A stretch of DNA of 63,273 nucleotides from Pseudomonadota bacterium (GCA_015222805.1 JADFVZ010000001.1:1-63273); one strand, 5' to 3'; shown: positions 25,090 to 34,497, numbered from the stretch's first letter. The notes: generated by a model not told the origin, from the sequence alone. Program-made: numbers and translations.

Positions 25090-26334
25090 TTGATTAAAAC
25101 TCAAGTGGCAAAGAAGAAAACACAATTAAAACAATATGTTGCGGGTCGAATGGGCTTTGCGTTAATGACTGCTGCGCTATTGTTTCCGATTTCTTCACCC
25201 GCAGCCCCGGTGGCATTTGCCATGGGTGGCCAGAGTTTAAGTTCTTTCTACCTGCTTGGAATGGAGCTGGGTCCCTGGGAAGATTACCTGCTGCAGGAGT
25301 TGACCCCTGATCTCGCCGTGATGGAAGCCGTTGAAGCACCGAAAATCAACTGGCTTGCAGATGATGCCGAGAGAATATTACCTGTTTTTGCACGACGTTT
25401 GCTGGCAAGTGAAGCCAGCAAAGTCATGCCAACATTTTCATACCGGTCCAGCTTACAGAGTACATTGTCACACGGTTTTAACTTCCAGACAGATCCGCTG
25501 CAACCTTCGATGACGGGGCTTGGGCTGGATCGTGAAGTTGTTTCCCAGGGCTTCGTGCAACAGTTTGGTGAGAAAAGCATCATCGCGGTATCTGCGCTGA
25601 TGGCGCACCAGCGCTTTGGTACTTCCGCACTTGGCATATACAGCTCCGATGATATTTCCCCCGGAAATTCAGCGGGAAACTGGCAGAGTTCACCCTGGGC
25701 TGAATCATCGTATGGTGCTGGCGTGTGGATGGGGCTGGAGAGCAGCGTATCTGAAAAACTCGCTGTATCTGCAGGCTTTCAGTCGCGTATTGATATGGAC
25801 AGCTTCGATAATTATCGTGGTGTGTATTCAGAAACCGGTGATCTGGACATCCCTGCAAGAGCACATCTGGGTTTGACTTTGATGGCCAGTGCCAACCACT
25901 GGTTTACTGCTGGTATTGACCATGTCCTTTACAGTTCGTTGGCGACAATACCCAGCAATTTCCTGCCTGAGCGGTTCATTTCATTACTGGGCGACTCAAG
26001 TAGTCCACAGTTTAACTGGCAAGACCTGACGGTATACAGCATCGGCTGGCACTGGCAGGATAGTCAGCAGCGGACTGAGTGGTGGGTTGATTTGTCCACC
26101 CGCCAACAACCTTCACCAACATCTTCAGTTCTCGACAGCGCATTACGTTCGGAATACTCCGGTAATGTAATGCAACTTGGGTTTTCAGCACAAACTGGCC
26201 CGCGCAGCCAAATTAACCTTCGCGCCGCCTATGCACCACCGGAATATGTATTTGGTGGGAGCGTCCTTGGTGTAGTCCCTGATAACCTTGAACAGAAGGT
26301 TGAAATGGAAGCACTTTGGGTGATGCGCTTCTAA
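25090..26334 (+). CDS. Outer-membrane beta-barrel protein, FadL/OmpP1-like in part
   Basis: A 414-residue exported protein. A long basic N-region (KKKTQLKQ) leads into a signal peptide ending about PISSPAAP. The rest alternates polar and hydrophobic residues in strand-like segments and ends in a C-terminal Phe (ALWVMRF), typical of BAM substrates. The segment with QPSMTGLGLDREV and SYGAGVWMGLE recalls FadL/OmpP1-type transporters, but the hatch motif is not clear. The TTG start at 25090 follows AACAGG. An ATG at 25147 would lose the basic N-region. Confidence 0.7.
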   Translation: MIKTQVAKKKTQLKQYVAGRMGFALMTAALLFPISSPAAPVAFAMGGQSLSSFYLLGMELGPWEDYLLQELTPDLAVMEAVEAPKINWLADDAERILPVFARRLLASEASKVMPTFSYRSSLQSTLSHGFNFQTDPLQPSMTGLGLDREVVSQGFVQQFGEKSIIAVSALMAHQRFGTSALGIYSSDDISPGNSAGNWQSSPWAESSYGAGVWMGLESSVSEKLAVSAGFQSRIDMDSFDNYRGVYSETGDLDIPARAHLGLTLMASANHWFTAGIDHVLYSSLATIPSNFLPERFISLLGDSSSPQFNWQDLTVYSIGWHWQDSQQRTEWWVDLSTRQQPSPTSSVLDSALRSEYSGNVMQLGFSAQTGPRSQINLRAAYAPPEYVFGGSVLGVVPDNLEQKVEMEALWVMRF

Positions 26335-26480
26335 GTAATAAACCTGGATTTATTCGTTCTGCTTGCCAGCTGTTTCATGCAGCTCTGAGGGAAACCCCGG
26401 CAAACTCATACCCTCCTGCGATTTTTATTTCCGATGTTATACTTCGATGACGCTAAGCTTGTAATAATGGTGACACATAA

Positions 26481-27551
26481 ATGAATCTGATCGCTCGCTG
26501 GTTCCAGCGTAATTTTTCCAATCCGGAAGTGGTCATTCTTCTGTCTTTCCTGATTGTGGGTGTGGCCTTCTTTTACTTTTTCGGCAAGATGCTCGCACCT
26601 GCGGTTGTTGCCCTGATCATCTCCTATTTACTCAACGGGCTGGTGCGCAGGCTAAATCGCCTTGGAATGCCGCAACTGCTCTCAGTTATGCTGGTTTTCA
26701 TGGTATTCCTGGCCTTGTTGCTGTTCCTGCTTTTTGGACTGCTGCCATTATTAACCCGTCAGCTCTCACAGCTGGTTCAACAGATTCCAAGTTATATTTC
26801 TGAAGGCCAGGTCCTGCTCCAGCGCCTGCCTGAACTCTATCCTGAGTATATTAACCAGCAACAGTTAAATGAAGTAGTTGCCCGCCTGGGGACGGAGTTT
26901 GCCGGCGGAGGACAAAAAATTCTTGCGTGGTCATTATCCTCGGTGATGGGCCTGGTCAGTTTGCTGATTTTCCTGGTGCTGGTCCCAATACTGGTATTTT
27001 TTATGCTCAAAGACCGTCATCAGATTGTTTCCTGGTTTCGTAGCTATTTACCCGGTAACCGCAAACTTGTGTCGTCTGTATGGCATGAAGTCGATGACCA
27101 GATTGGAAACTATGTTCGTGGGAAAACACTGGAAATCCTGATTGTCGGGATTGTCAGTTATGTTGTTTTTCTAGTATTGGACCTTCAATACGCTGCCCTG
27201 CTTGCAACCATTGTAGGTTTTTCCGTGCTAATTCCTTATATTGGTGCGGCAGTGATAACTTTACCGGTTTCCCTGGTTGCGTTCTTCCAGTTTGGCTGGG
27301 GCTGGGATTTTGGCGCAGTATTTATTGCCTACGGTATCATCCAGGCGATTGATGGAAATGTGCTGGTACCGATCCTGTTCTCTGAAGTAGTAAACCTGCA
27401 CCCGGTTGCGATTATAGTCGCGATCTTATTCTTTGGTGGCCTCTGGGGTTTCTGGGGCGTATTTTTTGCTATTCCATTGGCAACCCTTGTCAGTGCAATA
27501 TTGAGCGCCTGGCCACGTGAACCGGCAGTCGAAACTGTATATGCCGAATAA
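26481..27551 (+). CDS. perM: AI-2E family transporter, PerM-like permease
   Basis: A 356-residue inner-membrane protein with about eight helices. It has the family hallmarks VIFLVLVPILVFFMLKDR and VGFSVLIPYIGAAVITLP, and the VVNLHPVAIIVAILFFGGLWGFWGVFFAIPLATL region near the end. Family members were linked to autoinducer-2 export or Na+/H+ exchange; the substrate here is unknown. It stands alone ahead of the DUF3179 gene. Confidence 0.9.
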   Translation: MNLIARWFQRNFSNPEVVILLSFLIVGVAFFYFFGKMLAPAVVALIISYLLNGLVRRLNRLGMPQLLSVMLVFMVFLALLLFLLFGLLPLLTRQLSQLVQQIPSYISEGQVLLQRLPELYPEYINQQQLNEVVARLGTEFAGGGQKILAWSLSSVMGLVSLLIFLVLVPILVFFMLKDRHQIVSWFRSYLPGNRKLVSSVWHEVDDQIGNYVRGKTLEILIVGIVSYVVFLVLDLQYAALLATIVGFSVLIPYIGAAVITLPVSLVAFFQFGWGWDFGAVFIAYGIIQAIDGNVLVPILFSEVVNLHPVAIIVAILFFGGLWGFWGVFFAIPLATLVSAILSAWPREPAVETVYAE

Positions 27552-27613
27552 GCCCTGTAAGTAATTCCACAGAGTACTGGTCTATTCATCAATAACCTCT
27601 CAAGGTAGTCAGA

Positions 27614-28612
27614 ATGAACCGCAAAACACTAATGATTACTTCCGTATTACTAACGGGCCTCTATGTTGTTATTTTTGCCAGTCATGGATTGGCATCTACA
27701 TCTGAAGCAGAAAATCCAAAGGCCCAGCCAGCTTTTGAGATGAATATCCTGGCTGAGTTTTTCAAGCTTACCGATGATAAGCAGAGTGATTATCCGCTGG
27801 CGGACATTTTCCAGGGCTGCCCACGCCCGGATTGTATTCCTGCAATTGATGCGCCTCAGTTTATTCCAGCTGCTGAAGCGAGTTACCTGCAGGCGGATGA
27901 TCTGGTCATTGCTTATTCATCCGGTAGTGAAATCAGGGTATATCCCACAAGAATCCTGGATTTTCATGAAATTGTAAATGACACCGTCGATGGTAAAGCC
28001 ATTGCCATTACTTACTGCCCCCTGTGTGGAACAGGGGTGGCGTTCAGCCGTGAAATTGACGGAAAAATTCTTCGGCTGGGTGTGTCCGGGGTGCTCCATG
28101 GCAGTGATCTTGTACTCTACGACGATGACTCCCGCAGCCTCTGGCAGCAGATTACCGGTAAGTCATTCGCCGGTCCTAGAAGGGGACAGGGCCTGCAAAG
28201 CCTTCCGGTTACTATGACCACCTGGGAACGCTGGAACAACGCACATCCAGGTTCACTGGTATTGCAGCCACCGAATTTTGAAGGCATCACCTATAAGAAA
28301 GACCAGTACCGTGGCTATCGGGAAAGTGAAAAGGTTATGTTCGGGGGTAAGCAGGATCCGCGCCTGCACCCTAAGAGAGTTGTTCATGGATTTGCCAATG
28401 AATCAGGGGCCATGGCTTTTGATGCCGACAGGTTAAGCAAAGCCGGCAGCCATAAGTTTAAACTCTCAGGAGAGGATTTTGAGATTTCTGAAACTGCGGA
28501 TGGTAGCTTGCAAGTAAAACAACTCACTAGCGGAAAAACCTTCCAGCCGCTGCGAACTTTCTGGTTTGCCTGGTACACCTTCCACCCCGATACCGGTTTG
28601 TGGGCTGATTAA
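27614..28612 (+). CDS. DUF3179 domain protein, exported
   Basis: A 332-residue protein with an N-terminal hydrophobic segment (probable signal peptide, cleavage near GLAST). DUF3179 begins about residue 85 and shows the family marks YPTRILDFHEIVND, ITYCPLCGTGVAF, DLVLYDDDSRSLWQQ and LPVTMTTWERW. The conserved CPLCGT suggests a metal or redox site, but activity is unknown in the family. It converges with the PhoH gene with 6 bp between stops. Confidence 0.87.
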   Translation: MNRKTLMITSVLLTGLYVVIFASHGLASTSEAENPKAQPAFEMNILAEFFKLTDDKQSDYPLADIFQGCPRPDCIPAIDAPQFIPAAEASYLQADDLVIAYSSGSEIRVYPTRILDFHEIVNDTVDGKAIAITYCPLCGTGVAFSREIDGKILRLGVSGVLHGSDLVLYDDDSRSLWQQITGKSFAGPRRGQGLQSLPVTMTTWERWNNAHPGSLVLQPPNFEGITYKKDQYRGYRESEKVMFGGKQDPRLHPKRVVHGFANESGAMAFDADRLSKAGSHKFKLSGEDFEISETADGSLQVKQLTSGKTFQPLRTFWFAWYTFHPDTGLWAD

Positions 28613-28618
28613 ATCCGG

Positions 28619-30007
28619 TTAGAGGTTCTCAGATGCGTAGTGTGCGAGCCTGGAACGCTCACCGGTACGCAGGGTTATATGTCCCGAGTGCTGCCAGTAT
28701 TTAAACCGATCCACGGCAAAGGTCAGGCCAGAGGTAGTCTCTGTAAGATAGGGTGTGTCTATTTGCTCAACATTTCCAAGGCAGACCATTTTCGTGCCCG
28801 GTCCCGCACGTGTCAACAGGGTTTTCATCTGTTTCGGGGTCAGGTTCTGGGCTTCATCAATGATAACAAAGCGGTTTAGGAAAGTCCTGCCGCGCATAAA
28901 GTTCATCGAGCGGATCTTGATTCGACTCTTAACTAAATCATTGGTTGCCTCACGTGCCCATTCTCCATCTTCAGCAGGCTGGGTGAGGAACTCCAGGTTG
29001 TCGGTCAGGGCTCCCATCCACGGGGTCATTTTTTCTTCTTCGGTACCCGGCAGGAAACCAATATCTTCACCGACAGATACGGTAGCGCGGGTCATGATGA
29101 TTTCGGTATAGATTTTGTCATCCAGTGTCTGTGTCATCGCTGCAGCCAGGGTCAGCAGGGTTTTGCCGGTACCAGCAGTGCCCATCAGGGTAACGAAATA
29201 AATTTCAGGATCCATTAACAGGTTCAGGGCGAAATTCTGTTCGCGATTACGTGCCCGGATACCCCATACTGAATGGTTTTCCTGACGATAGTCTGTGGCC
29301 AGGCGGAGTTCGGTATGTTTGTCGTCAACCCGGGTCACCAGGGCTTCAAGTCCGTTATCACCCTCCAGGGCCAGGCATTGATGCGGATGCCAAAGCTCCT
29401 CTTTTTGCAGGGGCAGGCGGTAGTAGGTACGATGCTGGTCGGCCCATGACTCCACGGGTTCGTGGTTTTCCCAGAACTCAGGGCCTTCAATGCGCACGCC
29501 GTTATAGAGAAGACTCAGGTCATCAAGTGCCCTGTCATTAAAATAATCCTCTGCTGGTATGCCGATAATCGCAGCTTTTATACGCAAATTGATATCTTTG
29601 GAAACCAGTACGATTTCTTTGTCCGTTTCCTGTTCCTGTAACTGTGCTGCGGTTGACAGGATTTCGTTGTCTGCCAGTGATTGTTGGGCCAGCAGATTGG
29701 CGTGGGGTTTGGTTAATTCGGTCTGGAAGTACAGTCGGCCGTTGCCTATTTCCAGTTTGAGGCCATCGGGCATCTGCAACTCAAGACCGTTAGCCAGGTC
29801 CGCATCATCGCCCATCAGTTCACCGATAAAACGGCTGACCTGGCGAACATTCCGGGATACTTCGGTTAAGCCTTTTTTTGCATTGTCGAGTTCTTCCAGA
29901 ACGATCATCGGGAGGAAGATATCGTGTTCCTCGAAACGGAACAGAGCGGTGGGGTCGTGCATCAGCACATTAGTGTCGAGAATATACAGCCGTTTGCGGT
30001 GTACCAT
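28619..30007 (-). CDS. PIN domain-PhoH family ATPase
   Basis: A 462-residue protein of the long PhoH2/YlaK type. The N-terminal PIN domain (about 1-150) has the catalytic acids LDTNVLMHDP, LEELDN and NDRALD. The C-terminal PhoH ATPase has Walker A GTAGTGKT and Walker B-like FVIIDEAQNLTP. Related proteins unwind and cleave RNA. It is not a toxin pair as far as seen: no antitoxin gene is next to it. The start is 10 bp after the bcp stop, so the two genes are cotranscribed (bcp first). Confidence 0.92.
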   Translation of the reverse strand: MVHRKRLYILDTNVLMHDPTALFRFEEHDIFLPMIVLEELDNAKKGLTEVSRNVRQVSRFIGELMGDDADLANGLELQMPDGLKLEIGNGRLYFQTELTKPHANLLAQQSLADNEILSTAAQLQEQETDKEIVLVSKDINLRIKAAIIGIPAEDYFNDRALDDLSLLYNGVRIEGPEFWENHEPVESWADQHRTYYRLPLQKEELWHPHQCLALEGDNGLEALVTRVDDKHTELRLATDYRQENHSVWGIRARNREQNFALNLLMDPEIYFVTLMGTAGTGKTLLTLAAAMTQTLDDKIYTEIIMTRATVSVGEDIGFLPGTEEEKMTPWMGALTDNLEFLTQPAEDGEWAREATNDLVKSRIKIRSMNFMRGRTFLNRFVIIDEAQNLTPKQMKTLLTRAGPGTKMVCLGNVEQIDTPYLTETTSGLTFAVDRFKYWQHSGHITLRTGERSRLAHYASENL

Positions 30008-30017
30008 TATTTCTCCA

Positions 30018-30488
30018 TCAGGATTGTTGATTACCTAGTAAAGTATTGAGGACATCCTGCGCGTGATCTTTAACCCGGACCTTATCCCAGGCCGCAACCA
30101 GTTTACCCTCGGGGCAGATCAGGAATGTACTGCGTACGATGCCCATATAGGTCCGTCCGTAAAGTTTCTTTTCACGGATGACCCCGAAAGCATTGCAGAG
30201 TTTTTCTTCAGAATCGGAGAGCAGGTCAAAAGGAAACTGGTGTTTTTTACGAAAGTTATCATGTACGCGGACAGTGTCGCGTGAAACCCCCAGGATTTCA
30301 CTGTTGGCAGCCTGGAATTGGGGGTAAAGATCGCTGAAGTCCTGACCCTCGCGGGTGCAACCGGGTGTATTATCTTTAGGGTAGAAATAGAGAATCAGGG
30401 ATTTGCCCTTAAAGTCTTTGATTGAGATGGTTTTTCCATCGGTTGCGGCTAATGGTATGTCAGGTGCTTTTGCGCCGATCTTTATCAT
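30018..30488 (-). CDS. bcp: Thiol peroxidase Bcp (peroxiredoxin)
   Basis: A 156-residue peroxiredoxin that reduces peroxides. The peroxidatic Cys is C44 in YPKDNTPGCTREG. The resolving Cys found five residues later in E. coli Bcp is replaced (TREGQD), so it probably uses a 1-Cys mechanism or another Cys such as that in LCNAFG. Upstream of PhoH on the same strand and divergent from dapA across 123 bp. Confidence 0.92.
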   Translation of the reverse strand: MIKIGAKAPDIPLAATDGKTISIKDFKGKSLILYFYPKDNTPGCTREGQDFSDLYPQFQAANSEILGVSRDTVRVHDNFRKKHQFPFDLLSDSEEKLCNAFGVIREKKLYGRTYMGIVRSTFLICPEGKLVAAWDKVRVKDHAQDVLNTLLGNQQS

Positions 30489-30611
30489 CTGTCTACTGCC
30501 AATTGATGCTTACAGGTGTGAGCATACTTGCCAGTGCTCCTGCTCGCAAGTACCATGACAAACTGTTCGGTTTTTCTTGAAAAAAATATCGTGTACAAAT
30601 AAGGTGATGAT

Positions 30612-31487
30612 ATGTTTACAGGCAGTATAGTCGCGCTGGTAACGCCAATGCATGCCGATGGTTCATTGGACTGGGCTGCATTGGAAAAACTACTGGACTG
30701 GCATTTGCAGTCAGGTACAGATGCTGTTGTTATTGCTGGAACTACAGGAGAGTCTGTTGTTCTCACCGGATCGGAGTATGAGCAGTTACTGAAGGTTTCA
30801 GTTGCCCGGATTGCGGGGCGCTGTGCAGTAATTGCAGGCTGTGGGGGCCCGGCGACAGCCGTGGTTATCAAGACAACTCAACTTGCAATGCAGGCAGGTG
30901 CTGACGGGGCGCTGATTGTTACTCCTTACTATAATCGGCCACCACAGTCAGGCCTTGTCGCTCATTACCAGGCTGTTTCAGATGCCTGTGATTTTCCCCT
31001 GATTCTTTATAATGTACCTGCGCGTACCGGGGTTGACCTCTGTCCAGACAGTGTAGCCCGGCTTTGTCAGCGGGACAATATCGTTGCCCTGAAGGAAGCT
31101 AATCCACTGGCCGGGAGAATGCCTGAACTGGTCGAGCGATTCTCTGATCATCTGGTATTGCTCAGCGGTGATGATCCGAGTGCATGTGAAAGCTTGCTAG
31201 CGGGGGCAAGTGGAGTGATATCGGTAATTAATAATCTGATCCCTGCAAGCTACGCACAAATGGTAAAATTAGCGCTTGCAGGCGATTCTAAAGGCGCCCT
31301 GGCCCTGGATCAGTCCTTTCAGTCACTGTATACCGCTGCAGCACTGAGTTCTAATCCCATACCAATCAAGTGGGCACTGTATAAATTAGGTAAAATAGGC
31401 AGCGGAATACGTTTGCCCCTGTTACCTCTGGATGAATCAATGCGCTCCGAACTGGATAGCGCATTACAAACCCTAAAAACATTGTAG
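30612..31487 (+). CDS. dapA: 4-hydroxy-tetrahydrodipicolinate synthase
   Basis: Condenses pyruvate and aspartate semialdehyde in the lysine and diaminopimelate pathway. The 291-residue TIM barrel has the Schiff-base Lys161 (VALKEAN), Tyr133 (LYNVPARTG), Tyr107 (PYYNRP) and the GTTGES loop at 43-48, all at the E. coli positions. It is followed after 10 bp by the bamC-like gene, the usual gammaproteobacterial order. Confidence 0.96.
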   Translation: MFTGSIVALVTPMHADGSLDWAALEKLLDWHLQSGTDAVVIAGTTGESVVLTGSEYEQLLKVSVARIAGRCAVIAGCGGPATAVVIKTTQLAMQAGADGALIVTPYYNRPPQSGLVAHYQAVSDACDFPLILYNVPARTGVDLCPDSVARLCQRDNIVALKEANPLAGRMPELVERFSDHLVLLSGDDPSACESLLAGASGVISVINNLIPASYAQMVKLALAGDSKGALALDQSFQSLYTAAALSSNPIPIKWALYKLGKIGSGIRLPLLPLDESMRSELDSALQTLKTL

Positions 31488-31497
31488 AAGATTTTTT

Positions 31498-32124
31498 ATG
31501 AAAAAAGTATTTTTTCTCTTGCTGAGCCTTGCTCTGGTAGTAGCTCTGGCAGCCTGTGGTACATCAGAAAAGCGCAAAACAGCTTATGTCCGTGCCCAGG
31601 AAACCAAACGACTGGATGTTCCTGCTGACCTTGATCCTCCAAGAACTGACACAGCAGTTAATCCGGCTATAGCTGCAAATGAGTTGCCGCCAGTTACATC
31701 TGAGCCTGAAAGTACCTTGCCACCCCTGGTATTGTCCAGCGGACAGTTGGAGAATTCTAATGTAACGATTGGGTATAGTGCCCACGGTACCTATTTAGTA
31801 ATGGAGGACACCCTGGCTTCAAGCTGGCGACGAGTTGGCCTGAGCCTGTCGCGAATTGGTTTGACAAATGTTGAAACCAATGAGGCAGACCTGACATACG
31901 ATTTTGACTATTTCCATGAACGGCTTTATTACAAAAAGACAACCTGGGAAAAAATGAAGTTTTGGCAGGACAATCGGGGTCCTGATTATTCGGGCAGGTA
32001 TCGTTTACAGTTGAAGGATGAGGGTAAATCCACCCGAATATATTTACAGGATGTAGAAGGTCGGCCAGTTGAAGCGGCTGCTGCCGGAGTAGTCTTTGGA
32101 TCTTTCCTTGAGCGCCTCGGGTAA
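31498..32124 (+). CDS. bamC: BamC-like lipoprotein (short form)
   Basis: Lipoprotein of the outer-membrane assembly (BAM) complex. The signal peptide ends in the lipobox LAAC (Cys20). A Pro-rich flexible part holds the DVPADLDPPRTD segment, which in BamC binds BamD. Only one helix-grip domain follows (about 95-205). E. coli BamC is 344 residues with two such domains, while this is 208. Position after dapA supports the name. Stop abuts the convergent fdxA stop with no spacer. Confidence 0.8.
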   Translation: MKKVFFLLLSLALVVALAACGTSEKRKTAYVRAQETKRLDVPADLDPPRTDTAVNPAIAANELPPVTSEPESTLPPLVLSSGQLENSNVTIGYSAHGTYLVMEDTLASSWRRVGLSLSRIGLTNVETNEADLTYDFDYFHERLYYKKTTWEKMKFWQDNRGPDYSGRYRLQLKDEGKSTRIYLQDVEGRPVEAAAAGVVFGSFLERLG

Positions 32125-32448
32125 TTAGCGCTCCAGGTACTGTAGTTTATCGGCAACGCCATCCCACTCATCAGCATCTGCCGGTGCGGCCTTCATTTCG
32201 GTGATAACCGGCCAGAGCAGGGTGAGTTCAGCGTTTAATTTGAGGAAATGTTCCTGGCCTTTGGGCAAATCATCATCCGGGAAAATCGCACCGATCGGAC
32301 ACTCCGGTTCGCATAATGTACAGTCAATGCACTCTTCCGGATCGATTACCAGGAAGTTCGGGCCTTCATAAAAACAATCAACCGGACAAACTTCTACACA
32401 ATCGGTATATTTGCACTTAATACAATTATCAGTTACTACATATGTCAT
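32125..32448 (-). CDS. fdxA: 7Fe ferredoxin FdxA
   Basis: A 107-residue ferredoxin with one [3Fe-4S] and one [4Fe-4S] cluster. Cysteines C9, C17 and C50 fit the 3Fe cluster, and C21, C40, C43 and C46 the 4Fe cluster ([26 protein letters not shown]). The ATG at 32448 gives the standard family start TYVVTDNC; the frame runs on upstream into the tRNA gene and must not be used. The gene starts 16 bp after tRNA-Glu, so its mRNA is probably made by processing of a tRNA-mRNA transcript. Confidence 0.95.
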   Translation of the reverse strand: MTYVVTDNCIKCKYTDCVEVCPVDCFYEGPNFLVIDPEECIDCTLCEPECPIGAIFPDDDLPKGQEHFLKLNAELTLLWPVITEMKAAPADADEWDGVADKLQYLER

Positions 32449-32464
32449 AAAATTAACCTGTTTG

Positions 32465-32540
32465 TGGCGCTCCCTACGAGACTCGAACTCGTGTTTCCGC
32501 CTTGAGAGGGCAGCGTCCTTGGCCACTAGACGAAGGGAGC
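32465..32540 (-). tRNA. tRNA-Glu (anticodon CUC)
   Basis: The 76-base cloverleaf reads on the minus strand from 32540. The acceptor stem GCTCCCT pairs with AGGGAGC, the anticodon arm is CTGCC-CTCTCAA-GGCGG giving CUC for GAG codons, and the T-arm holds GTTCGAGTC. Discriminator G and CCA are encoded. The D-arm TCGTCTAGTGGCC is typical of tRNA-Glu. Confidence 0.92.
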
Positions 32541-32556
32541 ATAAATCCCGATTGTT

Positions 32557-32584
32557 ATATTACTCTCCGGGATAGTATTGTGAA
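32557..32584 (-). promoter_or_regulatory. Candidate promoter of tRNA-Glu and fdxA
   Basis: On the minus strand TTCACA (32579-32584), a 16-bp spacer and TAATAT (32557-32562) lie before the tRNA, placing the start about 10 bases upstream of its 5' end. Confidence 0.5.
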
Positions 32585-32675
32585 TATAGTACGCATGATA
32601 AACTAATGCTTAAATGAATTAAACCTAATATTCAATGGGGCAATAATTACAACAGCCCATAGATGGAAAATAACT

Positions 32676-33980
32676 TTGTCATCAGCTAGTACAACCATAA
32701 ATGCCAAGGTCCTGCCTGTGGCAGAGCACCGAATTAATAAGAGACGGGTTGACCGTTTTGCGGTCGAAATAATCAGAACCCTTAGTGAAGCGGGTTATCA
32801 TGGCTATATTGTTGGTGGTGGCGTACGCGACCTCCTGCTCGGCATGAAACCTAAAGATTTTGATATTGCCACTGATGCTACCCCGGAGCAGATACATCAA
32901 CTGTTTCGGCGTTCGCGTATTATCGGACGGCGTTTTCGACTGGTGCATGTTTATACGCGTGGTGAACTCATAGAAGTTGCAACTTTTCGTGGTCCTGCAT
33001 CTGCCAAAGAAAACAAAACCTGCCAGAACAGCGGTCGGATATTATCTGACAATACTTACGGTAGCATGGCTGAAGATGCGATTCGACGTGATTTCACGAT
33101 TAATGCATTATTTTATGATCCCCTGGCCGAAGAAATTTATGATTTTGTGGGCGGTTATGAAGACTTGAATAAACGTTTGTTGCGAGTTATCGGTGACCCG
33201 GAACTACGCTACAGGGAAGATCCTGTACGGGTACTCCGCGCCGCTCGATTCACCGCAAAACTTGGAGTCAAGGCAGATGCAGCAAGTGAACGGCCCATCT
33301 ATAAAGCAGGGCAGTTGTTGGCCGATGTGCCGCCTGCACGCCTGTTTGATGAGGTTCTAAAACTGTTACTCAGCAGCCACGCTGTGGCAAGTTTTGCGGT
33401 AATGCAAAACTGGGGGCTGGTTCATCAGCTGTTTCCACAACTGAAATTTGATAAAACCAAACGGGTACAGGAAGGGCCACTGCTGCAACAGGCCATGTTG
33501 AATACCGAAGAGCGTATCCATCAGGGAAAACCGGTGACACCGGCATTTTTGTTTGCTGCATTGCTCTGGGAGCCGATGAATGAGCGTGCCCGCAAGTATG
33601 AAGATAAGGGTTATTCCGCCCAGGATGCACTGACCATTGCCGGCGACGAAATTATAGCCAGGCAATGTCGCGTGACCGCGATACCTCGGCGGTTTTCAGC
33701 AGTCACACGCGGTATCTGGGCAATGCAGCCGCGTTTTGAGAAAACCCGCGGAAGCCGTGCCTGGCGTTTGTTGAATGAACGCAAGTTCCGGGCAGCCTAT
33801 GATTTCCTGATCCTGCGCTCCCTCGAAGATGAAGCCCTATTACCCCTGGTTGATTGGTGGACACAGATACAGACGATCTCACATGCTGAGCAGGAGAAGG
33901 AAATTTTCGTATCCGGGAAAGGCAGTAAGAGGCGTCGGCCGCGGAAGCGGAAACCGGCCAGCGGCCAGGATGCCCACTAA
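32676..33980 (+). CDS. pcnB: Poly(A) polymerase I
   Basis: Adds 3' poly(A) tails that mark RNAs for decay. The class II nucleotidyltransferase core shows GGGVRDLLLG, KPKDFDIATDA (metal-binding D-x-D) and the RRDFTINALFYD and YREDPVRVLRAARF segments. The C-terminal tail is basic (KGSKRRRPRKRKP), usual for PcnB as opposed to CCA-adding enzyme. The start is a TTG with AGATGGA before it; I see no better ATG in frame. It overlaps folK by 11 bp. Confidence 0.93.
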   Translation: MSSASTTINAKVLPVAEHRINKRRVDRFAVEIIRTLSEAGYHGYIVGGGVRDLLLGMKPKDFDIATDATPEQIHQLFRRSRIIGRRFRLVHVYTRGELIEVATFRGPASAKENKTCQNSGRILSDNTYGSMAEDAIRRDFTINALFYDPLAEEIYDFVGGYEDLNKRLLRVIGDPELRYREDPVRVLRAARFTAKLGVKADAASERPIYKAGQLLADVPPARLFDEVLKLLLSSHAVASFAVMQNWGLVHQLFPQLKFDKTKRVQEGPLLQQAMLNTEERIHQGKPVTPAFLFAALLWEPMNERARKYEDKGYSAQDALTIAGDEIIARQCRVTAIPRRFSAVTRGIWAMQPRFEKTRGSRAWRLLNERKFRAAYDFLILRSLEDEALLPLVDWWTQIQTISHAEQEKEIFVSGKGSKRRRPRKRKPASGQDAH

Positions 33981-34497
33981 GGCGGTTCTTGTATATCTGG
34001 GGTTGGGTGGAAACCTCGGCGATGTCCATACACAGTTCGAATTGGCCCGACAGGTACTGTCTTCACATCCTTTAATCACCAGCTTGCGTTCCTCCTCAAA
34101 TTACCTGAGCAAACCCTGGGGTGGTGGGGTTATTGATATAACTGTGCAAAACGACTACCTGAACCAGGTCGTTGAAATCAGAACCACACTGAGCGCAGAT
34201 AGTCTTTTACATTTTTGTCAGCAGCTTGAGCTTGAAGCTGGTCGAGATCATCTGGCAGACCGTTGGTCGGCGCGCCCCCTGGATATTGACATCCTGCTGT
34301 ATGGACAACAGCAATTAAGTTCGGCTGAACTGGAAGTTCCGCACCCGCGAATGTTACAACGCGCTTTTGTACTATTGCCCTTATCTGAGTTAAATCCTGA
34401 TTTGCAAATCCCGGGTGCTGCCAGATTAAGTGATGCGCTGAAAGCCTTGCCAGTTAGTGAGCATCGCAATATTAAGATTTCCCCATTACGCAAGTAA
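33970..34497 (+). CDS. folK: 2-amino-4-hydroxy-6-hydroxymethyldihydropteridine pyrophosphokinase
   Basis: Folate pathway enzyme, 175 residues. Typical marks are LGLGGNLGD at the N-terminus, WSARPLDIDILLYG (metal-binding D-x-D) and VPHPRMLQRAFVLLPL. The ATG at 33970 lies inside the end of pcnB. The pcnB-folK pair is common in gammaproteobacteria, often followed by panB-panC; here a convergent leu operon follows directly. Confidence 0.94.
   Translation: MPTKAVLVYLGLGGNLGDVHTQFELARQVLSSHPLITSLRSSSNYLSKPWGGGVIDITVQNDYLNQVVEIRTTLSADSLLHFCQQLELEAGRDHLADRWSARPLDIDILLYGQQQLSSAELEVPHPRMLQRAFVLLPLSELNPDLQIPGAARLSDALKALPVSEHRNIKISPLRK

Noticed and set aside
28619-30007. PIN toxin of a toxin-antitoxin pair
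   Set aside because: The PIN domain is fused to a PhoH ATPase and no antitoxin gene is adjacent.
32449-32526. Upstream extension of the fdxA frame
   Set aside because: These codons are the tRNA-Glu gene itself; the family start is at 32448.
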